Positions 36,896 to 50,799 of a stretch of DNA of 64,000 bases are shown here, piece by piece. Under the pieces are notes generated by a model that was not told the origin of the DNA, ran no database searches, and saw nothing but the letters and a program-made list of their open reading frames with translations. This stretch comes from Orthonyx spaldingii (taxonomy: Eukaryota; Chordata; Aves; Passeriformes; Orthonychidae): assembly GCA_013397795.1 (NCBI GenBank), contig VZTJ01001765.1, positions 372,001-436,000 of the forward strand, written 5' to 3'. Position 1 is the stretch's first letter. The number at the start of each line of letters is the position of its first letter. A program made the position numbers and the translations under genes.

Positions 36896-38781
36896 AAAAA
36901 AGGTTCAGTGATAGAAAAGAAATTAAAGAGTAACAATTTTTGTGATAGAAACGTAATCAGTTTGTGTGTTGATTTACAAAGAATTCAGGAATACTGTCAA
37001 AAGAACAATATTTTTGTCAAGTGGTTTGACTGATGTGGTCTTTAAAGGTGCTCGTTGTCGTAGAAGGTGAGGTATCCTGGCTTGAACCAGATCTGAATAG
37101 TAATGAGGGGCTGGAAGTTAGAAGTTGTGCTTCTAAGGTGCCATAACTTGGGCTTTACAAGTCAAATGCAGATATCTCAATTCTCTATACAGAAAGTAGA
37201 GGAGAGACCAAAGCTGCAGCAGCTGGACTGGGAAGCTGCCTGCAAGTAGCAAATATGGATTTGGATTTTTAGGAAAGGGAAAAGATACTATGTGCCCAGA
37301 GCTGGTTCCTGTGTCTCACTTCCCTGTGCCCATGCTGGTATGCTTGCATAATTGGAGCTAGAAGTGTTCTAGTTATTTCTAGTTATTTCTGGACCATGCA
37401 AGTTCAGGATGGTAAATTAAAAGAGCTTCTAAAAGGTGATACAAGTGCATGGTAATAGCTCTAGGTTCCCACTCCATTCAGCCTTCTGAAGAGTCTGCTT
37501 TCTGCTAGTACTACTATCAATACCTTCCCTTTCCATGGCACCTACAATGCTAAAAAAGCCCCCAAATTGGTGGTATGACAGAGTGGGCGGCAGAACAGCC
37601 TAGAGATCTCTAGGAAAATCATTTCCTTTCTTTATGTTCTGGCCATACAGTTTGTATAGACAAAAATTCCTGTGGAAGAGGTATGACAGAAAGTATTGAT
37701 ACTCTTGAACTGCCAGAAATATTCTACATTTCAAATTTAATCAGTTCAATGTTATTATATTTGTTCACTTCCTTGGGTTATTTCTTGTAATACTAATTCT
37801 TATTATGTCTTTATAATTCCTTTCCAATCAAATATTTTTTTCTACTCCCAACCAAAGTCCTGTCATCTTCCTGGCATCTGGTGGCTGTCTATTGTGGACA
37901 CAGCAGGGACAGACAGATCTTATTTTGCCATTAGCTGTGATCTTAAGGGTGATTACATTTGCTTTTCCTTCTACTTTTAAATTATCCCTTATCAGAATGC
38001 TTCTATAATTTATGTATTTAATCCCTTCTTAGAGATCTATTTCTGAGTGCTTAGTATCATATAAGACATTTTAAACATATATTCTATTAAACAGATCATC
38101 TCCAACAAAGATCACACATCAAGCATTGACAACACAGATGACCTGTTACAAAATGCTTTGCTTGACTGCTCTGTCCCCAGCTACTGTCAGTAAAAGGGAC
38201 TCCTTTACCTCATTCTCCCTTACAGTAAATATTTTATTACCTGAGTTACCTATTGTGTCACCTGTAAGAATGTGCCCTGAAGGGTATAGGGATATGATTC
38301 AAATGTCCCTGTGCATGGTGCTTCACTGGGATTCATTATCGTGAGGGACACAAGGTGAGATGGGCAATCTTAACTCATCATCAGACATGGCTTTTGGACA
38401 GAAAAAAAAAAAAAAAGATGTATTTAGTTATAATGTTGTGGTGATCATCATCATGGTCTAACTTGTGAAAAGAGAGAATATCTTTTATTAGATCATGTGA
38501 GATCCCTGGAAAAAAAAGAGGTGGACTTTAGACTACATAATTTAATAATTAGAAACCTGACTTTGGGAACCATTTCACAACTTTGGGAGACAAACATTAA
38601 AACAATAAAACAAGCCAGAAAACTGAGAGCTTCAGTTTGGCAGCCATGTTCCTTTCCACCTGCTTAGCATCTCTCCAAGAATTCCTAATGTGTGCTCCAG
38701 ATTTTCTCCAAGTGAGGGGCTGTTCACAGCAACGCACATTTTCAAGTTCTTAATTTCAGTTCTTAATAACTTCCATTTCAG

Positions 38782-38884
38782 GTTGTGGATTCAGGTTTTG
38801 GAAAACAAATGCAAATTACCTAGATGGCAGTATTTGGAGCCAGGCATCTGGACTGATTCCTCTCTCCAGATCTTTCTTACTCAG
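38782..38884 (+). CDS. Candidate internal exon 3 of the chain
   Basis: The acceptor-like CTTAATAACTTCCATTTCAG and the donor ACTCAG before GTAGGAATA enclose 103 nt. The frame one base in is open for 34 codons and is Trp/Leu/Gln-rich. It is part of a 126-codon + frame (38690-39070) that continues into the CR1 copy. Frame 0 stops after 13 codons. It is the best single exon candidate on the right side, still without recognised homology. Confidence 0.25.
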
Positions 38885-38978
38885 GTAGGAATATGTCGGC
38901 TATGCCAATGGCAAAGATGGTTCTTGTCACTGTCAGGAATAGCTGGAGCTGAGCAAAACAATTGTGTGTGCAGACAAA

Positions 38979-39442
38979 TTAAATCATTTGGGTTGGAAAA
39001 GACATCTGAGACCTTTGAGTCCAACCATAAACCTAACGCTACCAAGTACACAACTAAACCAAGTCCCTAAGAATCCTATCTACACACCTTTTAAGTACCT
39101 CCAGGGATAGTGACTCAACCACTACCCTAGGCAAACAATCCCAATACTTTATAACTCTTTCCTTGAAGAAATATCCAATCTAAATCTCCCCTGGTATAAC
39201 TTGAGACCATTTTCTCTCATCTTATCACTTGTTACTTGAGAGAAGAGACTGATGCTTACCTGCATGCGACCTCCTTTCGGGGAGTTGTAGAGAGCGATAA
39301 GGTCTGCCCTGAGCCTTCTTTTCTTGGGTTCAAGAACCCCAGCTTACTCAGCCACTCCTCATAGCACTTGTACTCCAGACCCTCTGCCAGCTTTTTTGCC
39401 TTTCTCCAGACACGCTCCAACACCTCAATGGTTTTCTTGTTG
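38979..39442 (-). mobile_element. CR1 LINE, 3' fragment, minus orientation
   Basis: Reversed CR1 3' region: ATCATTTGGGTTGGAAAAGA, GAGTCCAACC, CCTCCAGGGATAGTGACTC, TTTCCTTGAAGAAATATCC, a GTTGTAGAGAGCGATAAGGT block, and a CTCCAGACACGCTCCAACAC end that matches the usual CR1 body. Many substitutions mark it as old. It starts about 95 bp past the candidate exon at 38782-38884. Confidence 0.9.
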
Positions 39443-39449
39443 TGAATAG

Positions 39450-42400
39450 AAATATTTAAGCAAAGTGACTGACCTGGTGCAAGTGGTCTGGTAGAAGGGG
39501 GAGGTGGGCAACTTGCTGTCACAAATTGCTATTTTTTGTCTAGATCTTCTTTTCTGATTTAGCTGAGCATGAAGCTGCATGAACACTGCATCCAGGTGAT
39601 GAGAAGAACTGACAGGAGAAATTGTTCCTTTTTAGCAAAAGTCAACTTTTGTCAGGCTATAAAGCCTGTGCAGTCATGCATACGGAGTCCAGTGTAAGGT
39701 GAGCGTTAGTCACAAATTAGTCTGTTTGGTCCTTAAACGCCTCCACTGAGACCGCCATAAAAAGTGGACAATAAATACTATTAATTTGGTATTATTTTGT
39801 TATTTTTTTGCATTTCCACTATTTTTCCAGTATGTAACTAGATGTTAAACAAGTCATTGAGGCTTGAAAACTTACCAGGTAGAAGTTATTTTGTTACTTT
39901 CTTAAAAAATGCTTTTCCTCAACAAACAAGGCTCAATATCTATTCTGCACTTCTTTTTTCCAAGTTTATACACCAGCTAGTGGTTAGTATAATGTTGTTA
40001 CAATATTTGAATGCTTTGCACAGTTGGTGTCAGCCAGTGACTTACCAAACATACACTGTTTTGATGGTTTGTCTTGAGCTGGTCCCACCCCAGTACAACA
40101 CAGGCAGTAACTCTGGGCCATTCTGAAGATCCATTATACATTTTCTTCCTTGCCACTCTCATTACCTGGCAGGCTCATCCCTCTTGGTTTTTTTAAAGCC
40201 TGAAAAAACTTGAAAGTCTCATAAAAGTTCTATACAATGTCACTCATTTTCCTGTGTCTCCATTGAAGACTGTGGCCAGCTATTTAAAATTAACAGGATA
40301 GCATACATCTACAATTTCCAGGTGTCCCCAGAACCCTCAGGTACTTAACATCTCAAAACCTGGGCCATGATTTCTATATTTATGAGATTCAAAATTCTCT
40401 CTGAGTTTTTAACAATACTAAATTGTGTTTTGCTGCCATCACAACCCACTGTGATAAAGCAAGATCCGATAAAGCACTAGGAAGTTTTCTCTTTGTGTAT
40501 AAATATTTATGTATGTAAATGGGTATATGGTTAATTATAACTGACAAGAACAGACTGACACAAACTCAGATCCTCTGTCCCCATGGACAGATACAAGTTG
40601 CTTGTTGAAGTGTTGTGGCGTATCTCATGGGCTGTGTACTGAATCATTGATTAAATGCTGCAGCATGTGGATAGCTGAAATGCCAGTGACTCTTGAGCAG
40701 GGAGGGAGGAAGGAATGTGCACTGAATAAGAACACAGAGAGATCGTCTGGTTTATATTTCTTGATGTTTCATAAATTGGTCAAGAGCTGAAAGGTTTCTC
40801 TTTTTATTTTACTTAAGTTTGAACAGAAACGTTTACTGAAGACTGCACAGGCTGTCTAGCTCACACATGCACACAGAATAGAAGCCCCACACAGGAAAGA
40901 CTTAGAAAAGGATTTAAGAAGAAGATAGGTCAAGCTGCACTTGACAGGCACAGGGCAGTTTGAAAATAACCCTCGAATCTGACTCTTTCAGCACAGGCAG
41001 AGTCCCTGAATCTGCTTATATATTTGGAAAACATTTGCATATAGCTGACACTTTTGAATGAGGCTTGCATATTTTTGGTTTCTGGAGTTTTTTCATTCCT
41101 TTTGTTACTGTGTGTTTTGTTTGCAGGTAAGCTTATGTCTCTTCTGCCAGGTACATCAAAAGTACTCCATTGTACTTCTGCTTTTACCCTTTAATAGACT
41201 TATAATGTTACTTGAAGGGAAAAGAACTGTTTAGATTAAATTTACAGTGCTGCTCAAAATCAGAAGCATCTATGTAATTAAAATATATATCTATTCAATA
41301 AAAATATAAGTAAATGTGTACTCGTGTCACTGAAAACACAGAATTCTTCTGCATGACATTTTTGGGACATAGAGAAGGGTTATTTCCTTTCAATACTTCA
41401 ACTTGTTTTTCCAGCATGGCATCACGCACTGCTTATGCATATCTTGAAACTGTAATGTTTTTAAGTGTGTTACTTTTTTATTATTGTTATTTTTGTCATT
41501 TCGTGATGAAAGGTTGCATAGTTTCTAATGTGCCACTGTCATAACAACATACCACCATCACTATACATGTTTTCTGCAAGACATTCCTTTATTGGACGAA
41601 GGCTGCTGGATTGGCGTTTTTTGAACAGCATGCCATGTGGTCTATTCCTGTTGTGGAGAGAAGTCTCATTTTTGTCTTTGAAACCCTGCTTCAAGGAAAC
41701 CTGAAAGAAAAAAAGCATACCAAAACATACAGTAGCATCAAGTTTTTTCTGGAACTAGACCTGTGAAACTGTTTTGAAATGCCTTGTTCAACAAATGTAC
41801 TGCACACATGTGTGATATAAGTGGATGTAAGGAACCTGGTAGGTGATTTACCTTAAGACTGGTCTTCTGTATAGAAGCAGAGATATCTGCTGACCAAGTG
41901 CATGGCATTTTCACCTCCCTTTCCCCATATATTTTTTTTCTATATGTGACAAGAGACAGGCTCACCAATTACTTTTCTGAAACAAAATAGAACTAAAAGA
42001 CCTCCAAGCTACAAAGTCAGCTCGTACTCTTAAATATCCAGCATTTTGCTTATACTGTGTTAGCAATCTACATGGTCTCAGGTACAAAGAAATTGGCATC
42101 TGAGTGCTAACAAATGTAGAAGTGCCTGACAGCAAAGAGAAAAGTATTACACTGCAATTGTTGTTCAGTTTTGTAGTAATGAACTGGAAAGGTGTCTTTT
42201 ACAAACTTTTGCAGCTTACTGGCAGGTATATTCCTGTACTACAAAGACAACATTAATAGGTTCTTTTCTTACTCCGCTGGAAGGCTTAAGTATAACAGCT
42301 TGCACCTTCAGACTTTGCTGAAACCCTAATGAGCCTAGAGAGGCAGAGTAACTCAGGTGTTATACTCCCACAAAATTCACTCGTCATAAAGCCAAATGGG

Positions 42401-43656
42401 AACTTAATGCTAAAAATTATTTGCAAGGATGATGAAAGTGCAGCTGACTTTTTGGCCCCTATTCCAAAGCCTTTCTTCTTGCAGTCTATATTTTGCACTG
42501 CACACTTTATGTAAATTGGGCTGTCAGTCTGTCTATTTGTGCCCTTCCTGATAGTCTTTGCTGTTCTGGGTCAGAAGTTACTAACAAAAATTTCACCTTA
42601 ATCACTCCTTTAGTTATGGTTTTTTTCAAGTCAATCTCCCATTTGTGCTTTTACTGCTAACAGGGAATTTGCTGCCTTCTTTTACTGCCTTTGTCTCTTT
42701 TTAACCTTTTGTAGTCCTATCAGACATATTTCTTTTTACCCTCCCGTATCAAGGTAGTTGATGGCAAAAGCTTTTATTTTCTTTCTAATCCCTGTCTTCA
42801 TATTCTTTTGCATGTAACCTGTCTGCTTTTATTACATAGTTCTCTTCTAGAGCTTAGCCTTTTCTGCTATCGTTAATGTATAACCATTCCAAATGACCTG
42901 CATTCCATTGCAGCTTGAATATTATACTGCTGGATTAAGGGCCTTTAATGAGTTCATGGAATCATATTGTCTTGTGCATAATTTATTTAAATTGGAATCC
43001 ATGAGAAGATGCACACAGGGCAGCTCATGTTGATTTTTCAGTTGACTTTGAAGCCTCCATTTGCAATTTACTTAGCTGTTCTTTTTTGTATACAACAGTC
43101 CTGAAGAAACTTGTGCCCTGGGTATAGCCAAAAGGCCTTCTAAATATTACACATTTTAGGAAGATGCATTAAAATATTTCTATGGAAATTCAGAAATCAT
43201 TTTCTAGAGTAGAAGATTATGCAAGAACATTTGAAGGCTTGTTTGGTCAACCTCAGCCTCTAAATTTCACAAAATTGGTTCTCCATTGGCCTGTATAAAT
43301 CCTTCACTGGTGTTTTTAGATCCAGCTGTAAAGTGTATGAGTGTTGCTACCTAAATGTCCTCATAGATTTAGTCACAAATTACTGCTTGAGGGAAAAAGA
43401 GATCAAGGCTCATGAAGTAAAATCATTATGTTGCGTGCATTATGTTGGACTTCACTTGTAGCAACTCAAATTCAATACTGTTTTGACTACAGATTCAGGA
43501 TTGCAAATACATAACAGCTGAAAAAGGAGAGGAACTGCTTAAATTAGCAGCTAAAGCTTTATGAGATGCCAAGTATTAAATAATAGAGAATACTGCAAGT
43601 TAGGATTGAGGTTCAATATCAGAATATGGACTATGACTGAAGTATCTATCCCACAG
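39450..43656. other. AT-rich intron-like stretch
   Basis: Unique T-rich sequence with no recognised repeat. Short frames (for example 39842-40126, 41314-41544) have no paired splice borders or domain content. Confidence 0.45.
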
Positions 43657-43688
43657 GGAGTAAGGATAGATGAAACTGAAGAGCACTG
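43657..43688 (+). CDS. Candidate microexon 4 of the chain
   Basis: Acceptor-like GAAGTATCTATCCCACAG and donor-like GCACTG before GTAAGCAAG enclose 32 nt. Only frame 0 is open, giving ten codons plus two bases with an acidic peptide. Entry and exit phases match 38782-38884 and 50672-50788. A segment this short is easily produced by chance. Confidence 0.13.
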
Positions 43689-43699
43689 GTAAGCAAGTC

Positions 43700-46600
43700 T
43701 GGAGATACCAGAACATGATAAGCAGAAGGCAACAGATGAGAACTGAAGCATTGCAGCAGACGTGGGTAGAGGAAGAGCCTCTGGATCCCTGACCAGAAGA
43801 CCAGAGATTGCTGTGAGTTTGTTGAAGATGCATTATTAGTAAGTACAGTTTTGTAATGCCTGCAAGTGAGAAGTACCAGCTGCTATAGCTTACATTTAAA
43901 GTTTAAAATTTAAGGTTTTTAATCCATCCTTTTTGATGGAAGAGGAGGTGATTTCCATCTCAAAATGGCTAAACTGGTTGTTGCTGCTCTTGTCTAGTAG
44001 CAACAATGGAATTCAGAACCTTGCATGATCTTGCTTTTTTTTAAAAAAAAAATATTTTTTTATATAAAGCTACCTAAAAATAAAAATAGAAAACCTAACT
44101 TTAGCTTTCACTGTCCCTGTTTGGAAAGCTTAGTCAAAGACCTATGGCAGAACTGTGTAATATCCTCTGAACTAAAATAGCTGTCTGTTAGAGTGTTTGA
44201 ACAGCTCCTTTCTCTTATAGAGGGAATACTTCATACATAGTTTACATCTGCTCCAGTATCCACAAACAGTAAAATCCTCCATATTTTTTATTTTAAGAAC
44301 AAAATAAAATTTACCTGTTTTAACAATAAAACAAGATGCAAGATATTTTGATAGATGTGACACTAACTATATATGAAATAGTACCATGCAGGCTTCTCTT
44401 TGGTTTCATTCCAGATGAAAATATATGGAAAAATTGTTTTCATTATTATTTTTAAAACACATAATTTTTATCACAAACCTGGATTTTTTTTTTCACCCTA
44501 AGAAATTTATGGATGTCAGCTGATGGACAACTACTCATAACATTATTTTCTCATCTTTTTTTGGTATCATTTTTCTGTGAACAAAGGATATTCTAAACAT
44601 CCGGGAAATTTATCACTGTGGTTTTTTGTTGTGGATGTATTTATAAGGTATGTTATAAATGATGTGGGGAAAGAGAGTTTGTTTAAATTCACCAGTAATG
44701 CTCCACAATCATTTATTTTATGCTCTGAATATAGTAAGCAATGACCAGACAAGTCACTTTACAAAACCAGAAGACTTCTGTAGTTTGCTTATGTGTAAAG
44801 TCTGTACCTGGCTTGCTTGCTACTTGTCTCTTTTAGTCTGGCCAACTACTAGATTTCACCAAGTAAAGGATCTTGTTTCAGCTATTTTGTGAATGCTATT
44901 TCAGGTGTAGCAATAGCAATTAAGTTCTTTTCCGAACAGAAGGAAACAGCCTCTTCCTCACTGGCTATGCAGCTCTTTTCTCACTAGAATAGTATTTAGG
45001 ACATTAGCAACCTTGGGTATTAATGGATCCTAGTCAGCTAAATAAAGCTTATCTTTTATAATGGATTTTAGATCACCTAACATTTCAGTTACATGATATG
45101 CTGATTTTTGTACCTAATCCCGTGACATTTTCTGCAAGAATTGGATCACAACATAAAAAGCCATTTCTGATAGATAAGTTAGTTACCATATTCTTTTCTT
45201 TCTCCTGCTCTTAAAATGCTCACATTAATTTACTGTATGTATTTGTGAATTTATTTGGAAAATATTTTCACTACATGAATATCTTGTGAACAGTTTGTTG
45301 TGAATATTTATTATCTAACATCTACATTAATTCAGTGTTGGTTAGTCATTTGAGTGATACAGATTCTCTACTGGGTTACTTTGCATCTTACAAAGACTTT
45401 TCACATTTAAAGTATTGTGAAAAATCAAACTCAACATACATTTTGCTACTACTTAAGCTTTTGATTAAATTCACCGTGGCAAGTGAAAGTAAACCTTGAT
45501 TATTTCAGCGCTCAGATAAACATCAGTGGCATTTTTCCTATTGCTCAGGCAGCTCAAGTAATTGCAACCTTCTGACCCAGATTCTCCCTGCAGACTCAGG
45601 CCAGTACAGCCTTCTTCACTTGGTCTTTTACACTGCTGTGTAAAGTCCCTATGGGCTGTGAAGGAGTTGTCACAGTCCACTCCAGAAATGGCTTCATTGC
45701 AGGAAAACGCATTTATTAAATCCTTTGGGATCTTTCCATGTAGGGCCCTGAGATGTAAGATTTCTTTCACAGGCTTTGTAACTAAAGAAAGCAGTCAATC
45801 ACTATTAAGACTAAGAAGGTATTACTTGAAATCAGGCATTTACCTATGGATTTATACAGTTAAAGAGAATAGCTTTATTTGTCTATTCTTCGTGTCACCT
45901 TCTGTTTTCTGTCGAGTCAGTCACAGACCTATACTTAACACTTACTAAAATAAACAGGGCTTCAAATTTTTGTGTTTAATACTTCATTCTTGATAATTTT
46001 GGCTCTGTCTTGTCAGTGCTTCTGTGTTTCCCTAACCGTAAGCACTACAATTCTTTCATTACAAGGTGTTGTGCAGGTTATGTAATTGTTTAGAAAGTAC
46101 TTTGAAATAATCAAATGAAAGACATTTACAGAAGTACGAGACATTTCACTGGGAGTCTTTCTGTGACCCTACAGTCTTTTATGCTCAGGTCCTCCCCAGA
46201 TGTTTCTTCATCTTTGAGTCTGAATGTGTCCAGTGTTGGGGGCATTTTCATAGGACATACCCATGAGGAACTGACATCCAGAAATTGACTCTCCAGATAT
46301 TAAACATTAATACACAGTGTTCAATACATCTGTAGCTCACTTATATGGCATTTGTATACCTCTTCTTATTGACACTTTATGCAATATCCCTCCCATACCA
46401 CCACTTTCAGTGCTGCCTCAGTTTTGGATGCGAGTCCCAGACAATATGCTGGCTCTGAGAACAAATGCAAAGATATGTAGTTGTCAGTGTTTGATGACTT
46501 TTCCTTATACACACACCTGTATTTCCAATTTGTTTTTCTCCATGCAGTTTATTTCCTTTATTACAAATACCAGTTTTCCCAAGCTTTTTTGTTTCTCCAT

Positions 46601-47455
46601 ACACAGAAACTCAGAAAAACTGCAGCAGCCTCCTAGAACATTTTGTGCTGGGACAATTTCATCCAAACACTTGATATTGCTGGGCAGTTTGGATTTGTAA
46701 TTTGAGAGGACCACCCTCAAATTTCTTGAGTGCATAAGGAGACATAAGACATCAGCCTCTGTGTGAGAGACAGATCAGAAGAAAAAAAGCTGGCAGCCAA
46801 GTTAGTGTGTCTTGTCAAGTTACCCTATTGGAGCCTGTCAGTGTCAGCTTGTGCACAGAAATAGAAGCGTCTCAGTAAATTAAATCTCTTAAAACAAAAC
46901 AGATATAAAGTAAGGGGCACAATTAACCTCCTAAACCTACCATTCCTCAATTTTAGCTCAGTCTGTTTTGGACCAAGCATTGTTTTTCAACGTTTCCATT
47001 AATTGAACAACTGTATAGTTTATTAAGCTAAGAAAAGTAGTTGAGATGAAGTTTTAAAGAAGCAGTTTAAGACCTGCAAGTAGTGGTAACGTTACAAGCT
47101 GGGAAAAGCAGAAGAGAAAAGCTAAAAATGAAAATAAAATGGAAACAAGACACACATACCACTCATTTTCTGCTTTTATACTGTATAGCTTTCCCTTATT
47201 CCTTTATTTTTGTTTGAATAATTGCAGTCCATCTGGCAGAGAGGTGTATCTTCTCTTTTTGTGACTGATGTAGTATGAAAAAATATTCTAAGCCAACATC
47301 AATATTTTGCAAAGTTGAACTAAGACAGCATGTGCTGCCACAGCTTCAACTCTTGTTGCTTTTATCAGAATATGTGTAAATTATTTTAGAATGTTTTATG
47401 GCCAGTGATTTTATTTAAATAAGAGCCTGTGCAGTTATTGATGCCTGACCTGAGC
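43700..47455. other. AT-rich intron-like stretch
   Basis: Unique sequence. The + frame at 45562-45948 (128 codons) is the longest N-free frame in the window but has no domain features and no clear donor. Frames at 46317-46735 overlap on both strands and look like composition effects. Confidence 0.4.
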
Positions 47456-47760
47456 TGTACAGGTTTCCTGGGAACTGTACATGTTCAGTGAAGGAGAGAG
47501 CAGACCAATAGGCAGCTATGGGCAACGAAACAGAAAGGAGAAATCCTTCTCAGGTTGTTGGTGAAAAAGACGCACATTTGAGCCTCTGGAGGCCGTGCCC
47601 AGCTGACCGCACTGGGGATAGAAACAGTGGCTATATATAGGTGTGGCCTGGGGCTGCAGGAGACCACACACAGGCACAGTGGTGCTCCTCAGAAGCCAAA
47701 TAAAGCTGCTGCTGCCTGTGTGAATCAGCTGGTGAGTCAGCAAAGCCCTTGCCAGGAGAG
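47456..47760 (+). mobile_element. LTR-like promoter and poly(A) cassette
   Basis: In order on the + strand: CCAAT (47505-47509), CTATATATAG (47631-47640) and AATAAA (47699-47704), with GC-rich sequence between. The TATA-to-poly(A) distance of about 65 bp is the layout of a short-R retroviral LTR. I could not find clear TG...CA termini or a target duplication, and no primer-binding site or gag follows, so the ends are approximate. It could instead be a cryptic promoter, though the compact layout favours a degraded solo LTR. Confidence 0.4.
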
Positions 47761-50671
47761 CAGCAGGCACAGCAAAAGAGACACTAACTGGGTTTCCTAA
47801 GTAATAGCTTTTTGTTGTGCCTTTTGGGTTGCAGAAAGTGAAGAAATGTGCATAGTTTGCTGTTTCACAGAGTGATTTCACATTTAACCTGGCAAGATCG
47901 TCAAAAACTTGAGAAAAAACAGATAACAGAGAAATGTTGCAGAGCTATTAAGAATGTCTGAAGGCATTTGAAAAGTGTCAGGCATGCAAGGTTAGATGTG
48001 TTTGGTTTTTGAAATTTGGAAACTGTTGTCAGAGAGACATAGGAGAGTCGGCTGGAGTGTTCTGGAAGTATCTACACCCAGGGCAGATGAGAGAAACTGA
48101 CAGCTAAGAACAGATTTAGGTGAGAAAGTTTGTTTTGGGGAAAGAAGTATTTTTCCCCAAGGCAGATGGTCATGGTGCTGGTTTTTCTTTATGGTCAGCT
48201 GGTCATTACACAAGACCAGTAGTGCTCACCATGTAGTTGTGCCTGGGTTTGGTAGGTGCAGAAGTGGAGGCGCTTGCCTTGACACATGTGAGGCAGAGAG
48301 GAAGCAAGGCCAGGTGTGTGGGACATGGCAGCTTCTGCAGCCAGGGTGTGATGAACAGGAGGTGCACATCTCACTGGGGAGCACAGTCTCCTGGAGCCAG
48401 GGGAAGGGGAAGCAAGCAAGCCTACAGGTCTGAAGCAGGGTTATCACCAAAACTGGTAAAGAAACACTGGTGTGAGTAAGTGGGTTCTTAAATACATCTG
48501 TGAGAGCAGGAAACACTGTTTCACTCTCTCTTATGCACACATCTTCCTGAAGTATCCCATGCACATCTCTGCATGGTATAAAAACATACCCAAGACAAAT
48601 CAGAAGAGCACTATGCATCTTCTTAACTGTGCTTGCTCAATCCTGTAATTTGATGGTACATACGCAGTTCCTTTGCAACGTGTCTTAGGACCTCTGTTCT
48701 CTTTGATTTAGCAATACTGAAATAATTCCCATCTTACACTACCTCAGCTGCTGAGCAGTGGAAGTGTTATTGGTATCTGGCATTCACCTCCTCAGAGACA
48801 ACAATATAGCGAGCTCAGGCACATGGTAGAGGGGATCAATATGCATGAGGTCCATGACCCTGGATGCTCCAGAGTCAACACAAGTTAACAAAAAGCTAAT
48901 AGTTTTGCTCTTCCTATGGCAGTGGTTGCAGACAGATGGAATTGTCTTGCTTATGAGTCGTGTCATTAGCAAGTATTTGAGTGTTAGCAGCCATGTACTG
49001 AGAACCTTCTCAACCTCATTAAACTAGACCTAGGACTTGCATAAACATTTGGGTTTACTGGAAGCATAAGTGCTTTAGTTGGCTGCAAAATGGTAAATTA
49101 ATTCAAAGCTGAAACCACCTTTCAGCTGCAGACAATGTCATTTGCATTCAAAAACAATGTTGTAAATAACTCTTCCAATGTTCTTTATGAGCAGATGTGT
49201 GATATTATTTTAACTGAAAACTTGGGAAGCCTGCCCAACATGAAGCAGCAAACCATTTCTGTCTGAAATAGATTGTTGTTTAAAGCTCCGAAGATTGGAA
49301 AGAGATTTATTTTCTCTTGAACAGCTGGTAGTCACAACATAGATGACAAAAAATTACTTCTTTATTTTTAGAAGAAAATTATCACTAAATAGTCTGTAGG
49401 CTTGAAAAAATAGAACCGAGGTCTCCAAATACTTGAGTTCTCTGACCTGAGTTATATAATTTTTCTTAATTCTGGTAAAAGCCTTAATGGCATTATTACT
49501 ATTATTATTATTATTTAAACAAAATTCTTAATATTTTGAATTTTCCTGCCTGCTGGCTTGTAAAAGGGATGCTGTTTTATTTGGCTTTGAGATTTTAAAG
49601 AACACAACAAAAGCCTTGGACAAATTCTGCTGGGCAGCTAAGAGATATCTAAGCCTGAGTTGGAAAAGGTGTGGGAAGTGGAAGACAGTTGAACAAACAG
49701 CTCTTAAATTGTTATTTTGCATGAGGAAGTAGAAAAGAGCAGTTAAAGGTGGCAGGGGATTGCAGCAGAGATCATGAGGTAGGAGAGGTCTGAGATAGCG
49801 GACACAGGTATGGGAATACTGACAATAGATACTCAAGCTGTTCATTGTCCTTGGACTAGAAGTTTAATTGTCAGCTGTCCATGAACAGTCTACCTGAACT
49901 GCTGATTAAACTGGAGGTTCAGGGGTGCCACAGCTGTTTGCAAGCAGAGCCAGCCCAGCTCCCCAGGGTGGGTTAGCTCCCACCAGCACCACATAAGCAC
50001 AGCACAGCTGTGACCCATGCTCTGGTGTTTGATGAGTATCACTTAGTAACTGTATGGCACAGATTAAATCCACTTCTCCAGCACTATACGTAACCTCCTA
50101 ACCATGGGGCTGTAATTTCTTCAGCTTATTTCCATTGCACTTTCTTTCTCTAATAAGGCAGCCACACTGTCCCCCAGACAGTGCTTAAGCTGCTGTATAC
50201 TGCATCATCTCCAGAGCAAAAGTGCCTGTGGAGGAAAAACTAGGCATAAATTAATTTTATGCCATTTATTTTGCAGATGTGTATTGCATGTTTTATGTAT
50301 AGATGAAGTGAACTTTATAGGGGAGTTAATCTAATTGCCCATGGCCCAGCTCTTGGAAAAAGCTGAAGTGATTGGCTGAAGCATGCATTAGGTATCTCCA
50401 TTTATGACGTTTGCAGTGTAAGGCTGGCCTCAGTCATATCTGGAGAACAGCATGTGTTCCAGACACTGTCAAAGGCAGCAAACTGCTGAAAAAATCCTGC
50501 CAAAGCCACAGCTGAAGCAATGAGAGCTTTCAGTTTCTTACAACTCCATTTAACTGTGTGCTTAGAAGCAACTCATTAAGTAGCAAGCAACCATGTGAGG
50601 GGATGCCAAGGATTAAAGGAATCCTGTCATGAGATAGTGGTGACATTTGCCTGCTGCTTTCCAAGTGACAG
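47760..50671. other. Intron-like stretch with a GC-richer block
   Basis: A GC-richer block at about 48230-48430 gives overlapping stop-poor frames on both strands (up to 130 codons at 48226-48618, minus) but no domain. An (ATT)n microsatellite lies at 49492-49516. Nothing else is recognised. Confidence 0.4.
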
Positions 50672-50788
50672 TGCTTGCCAAGCCCGGGGGAAGCCAGTGA
50701 CAGCCCACAGTAGCAGCATCAATTTAAGCAGCAGATTGGCAGGAATAGTGCCTGCTTTGAATATGAGAGCGCTTGAGCCATGCTCTTG
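50672..50788 (+). CDS. Candidate internal exon 5 of the chain
   Basis: The acceptor-like TTGCCTGCTGCTTTCCAAGTGACAG (ending at 50671) and the donor-like CTCTTG before GTAGGTCC enclose 117 nt. The frame one base in is open for 38 codons, Ser/Ala-rich with two CpGs. The entry phase fits the exit of 43657-43688. No family is recognised. Confidence 0.2.
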
Positions 50789-50799
50789 GTAGGTCCAAT

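Noticed and set aside
45562..45948. 128-codon + strand frame, the longest without N
   Set aside because: No domain, no good donor, no CpG-rich start. This length is expected by chance in 64 kb on two strands.
48191..48618. Cluster of overlapping frames up to 130 codons on both strands
   Set aside because: GC-richer block with no domain and no consistent strand.
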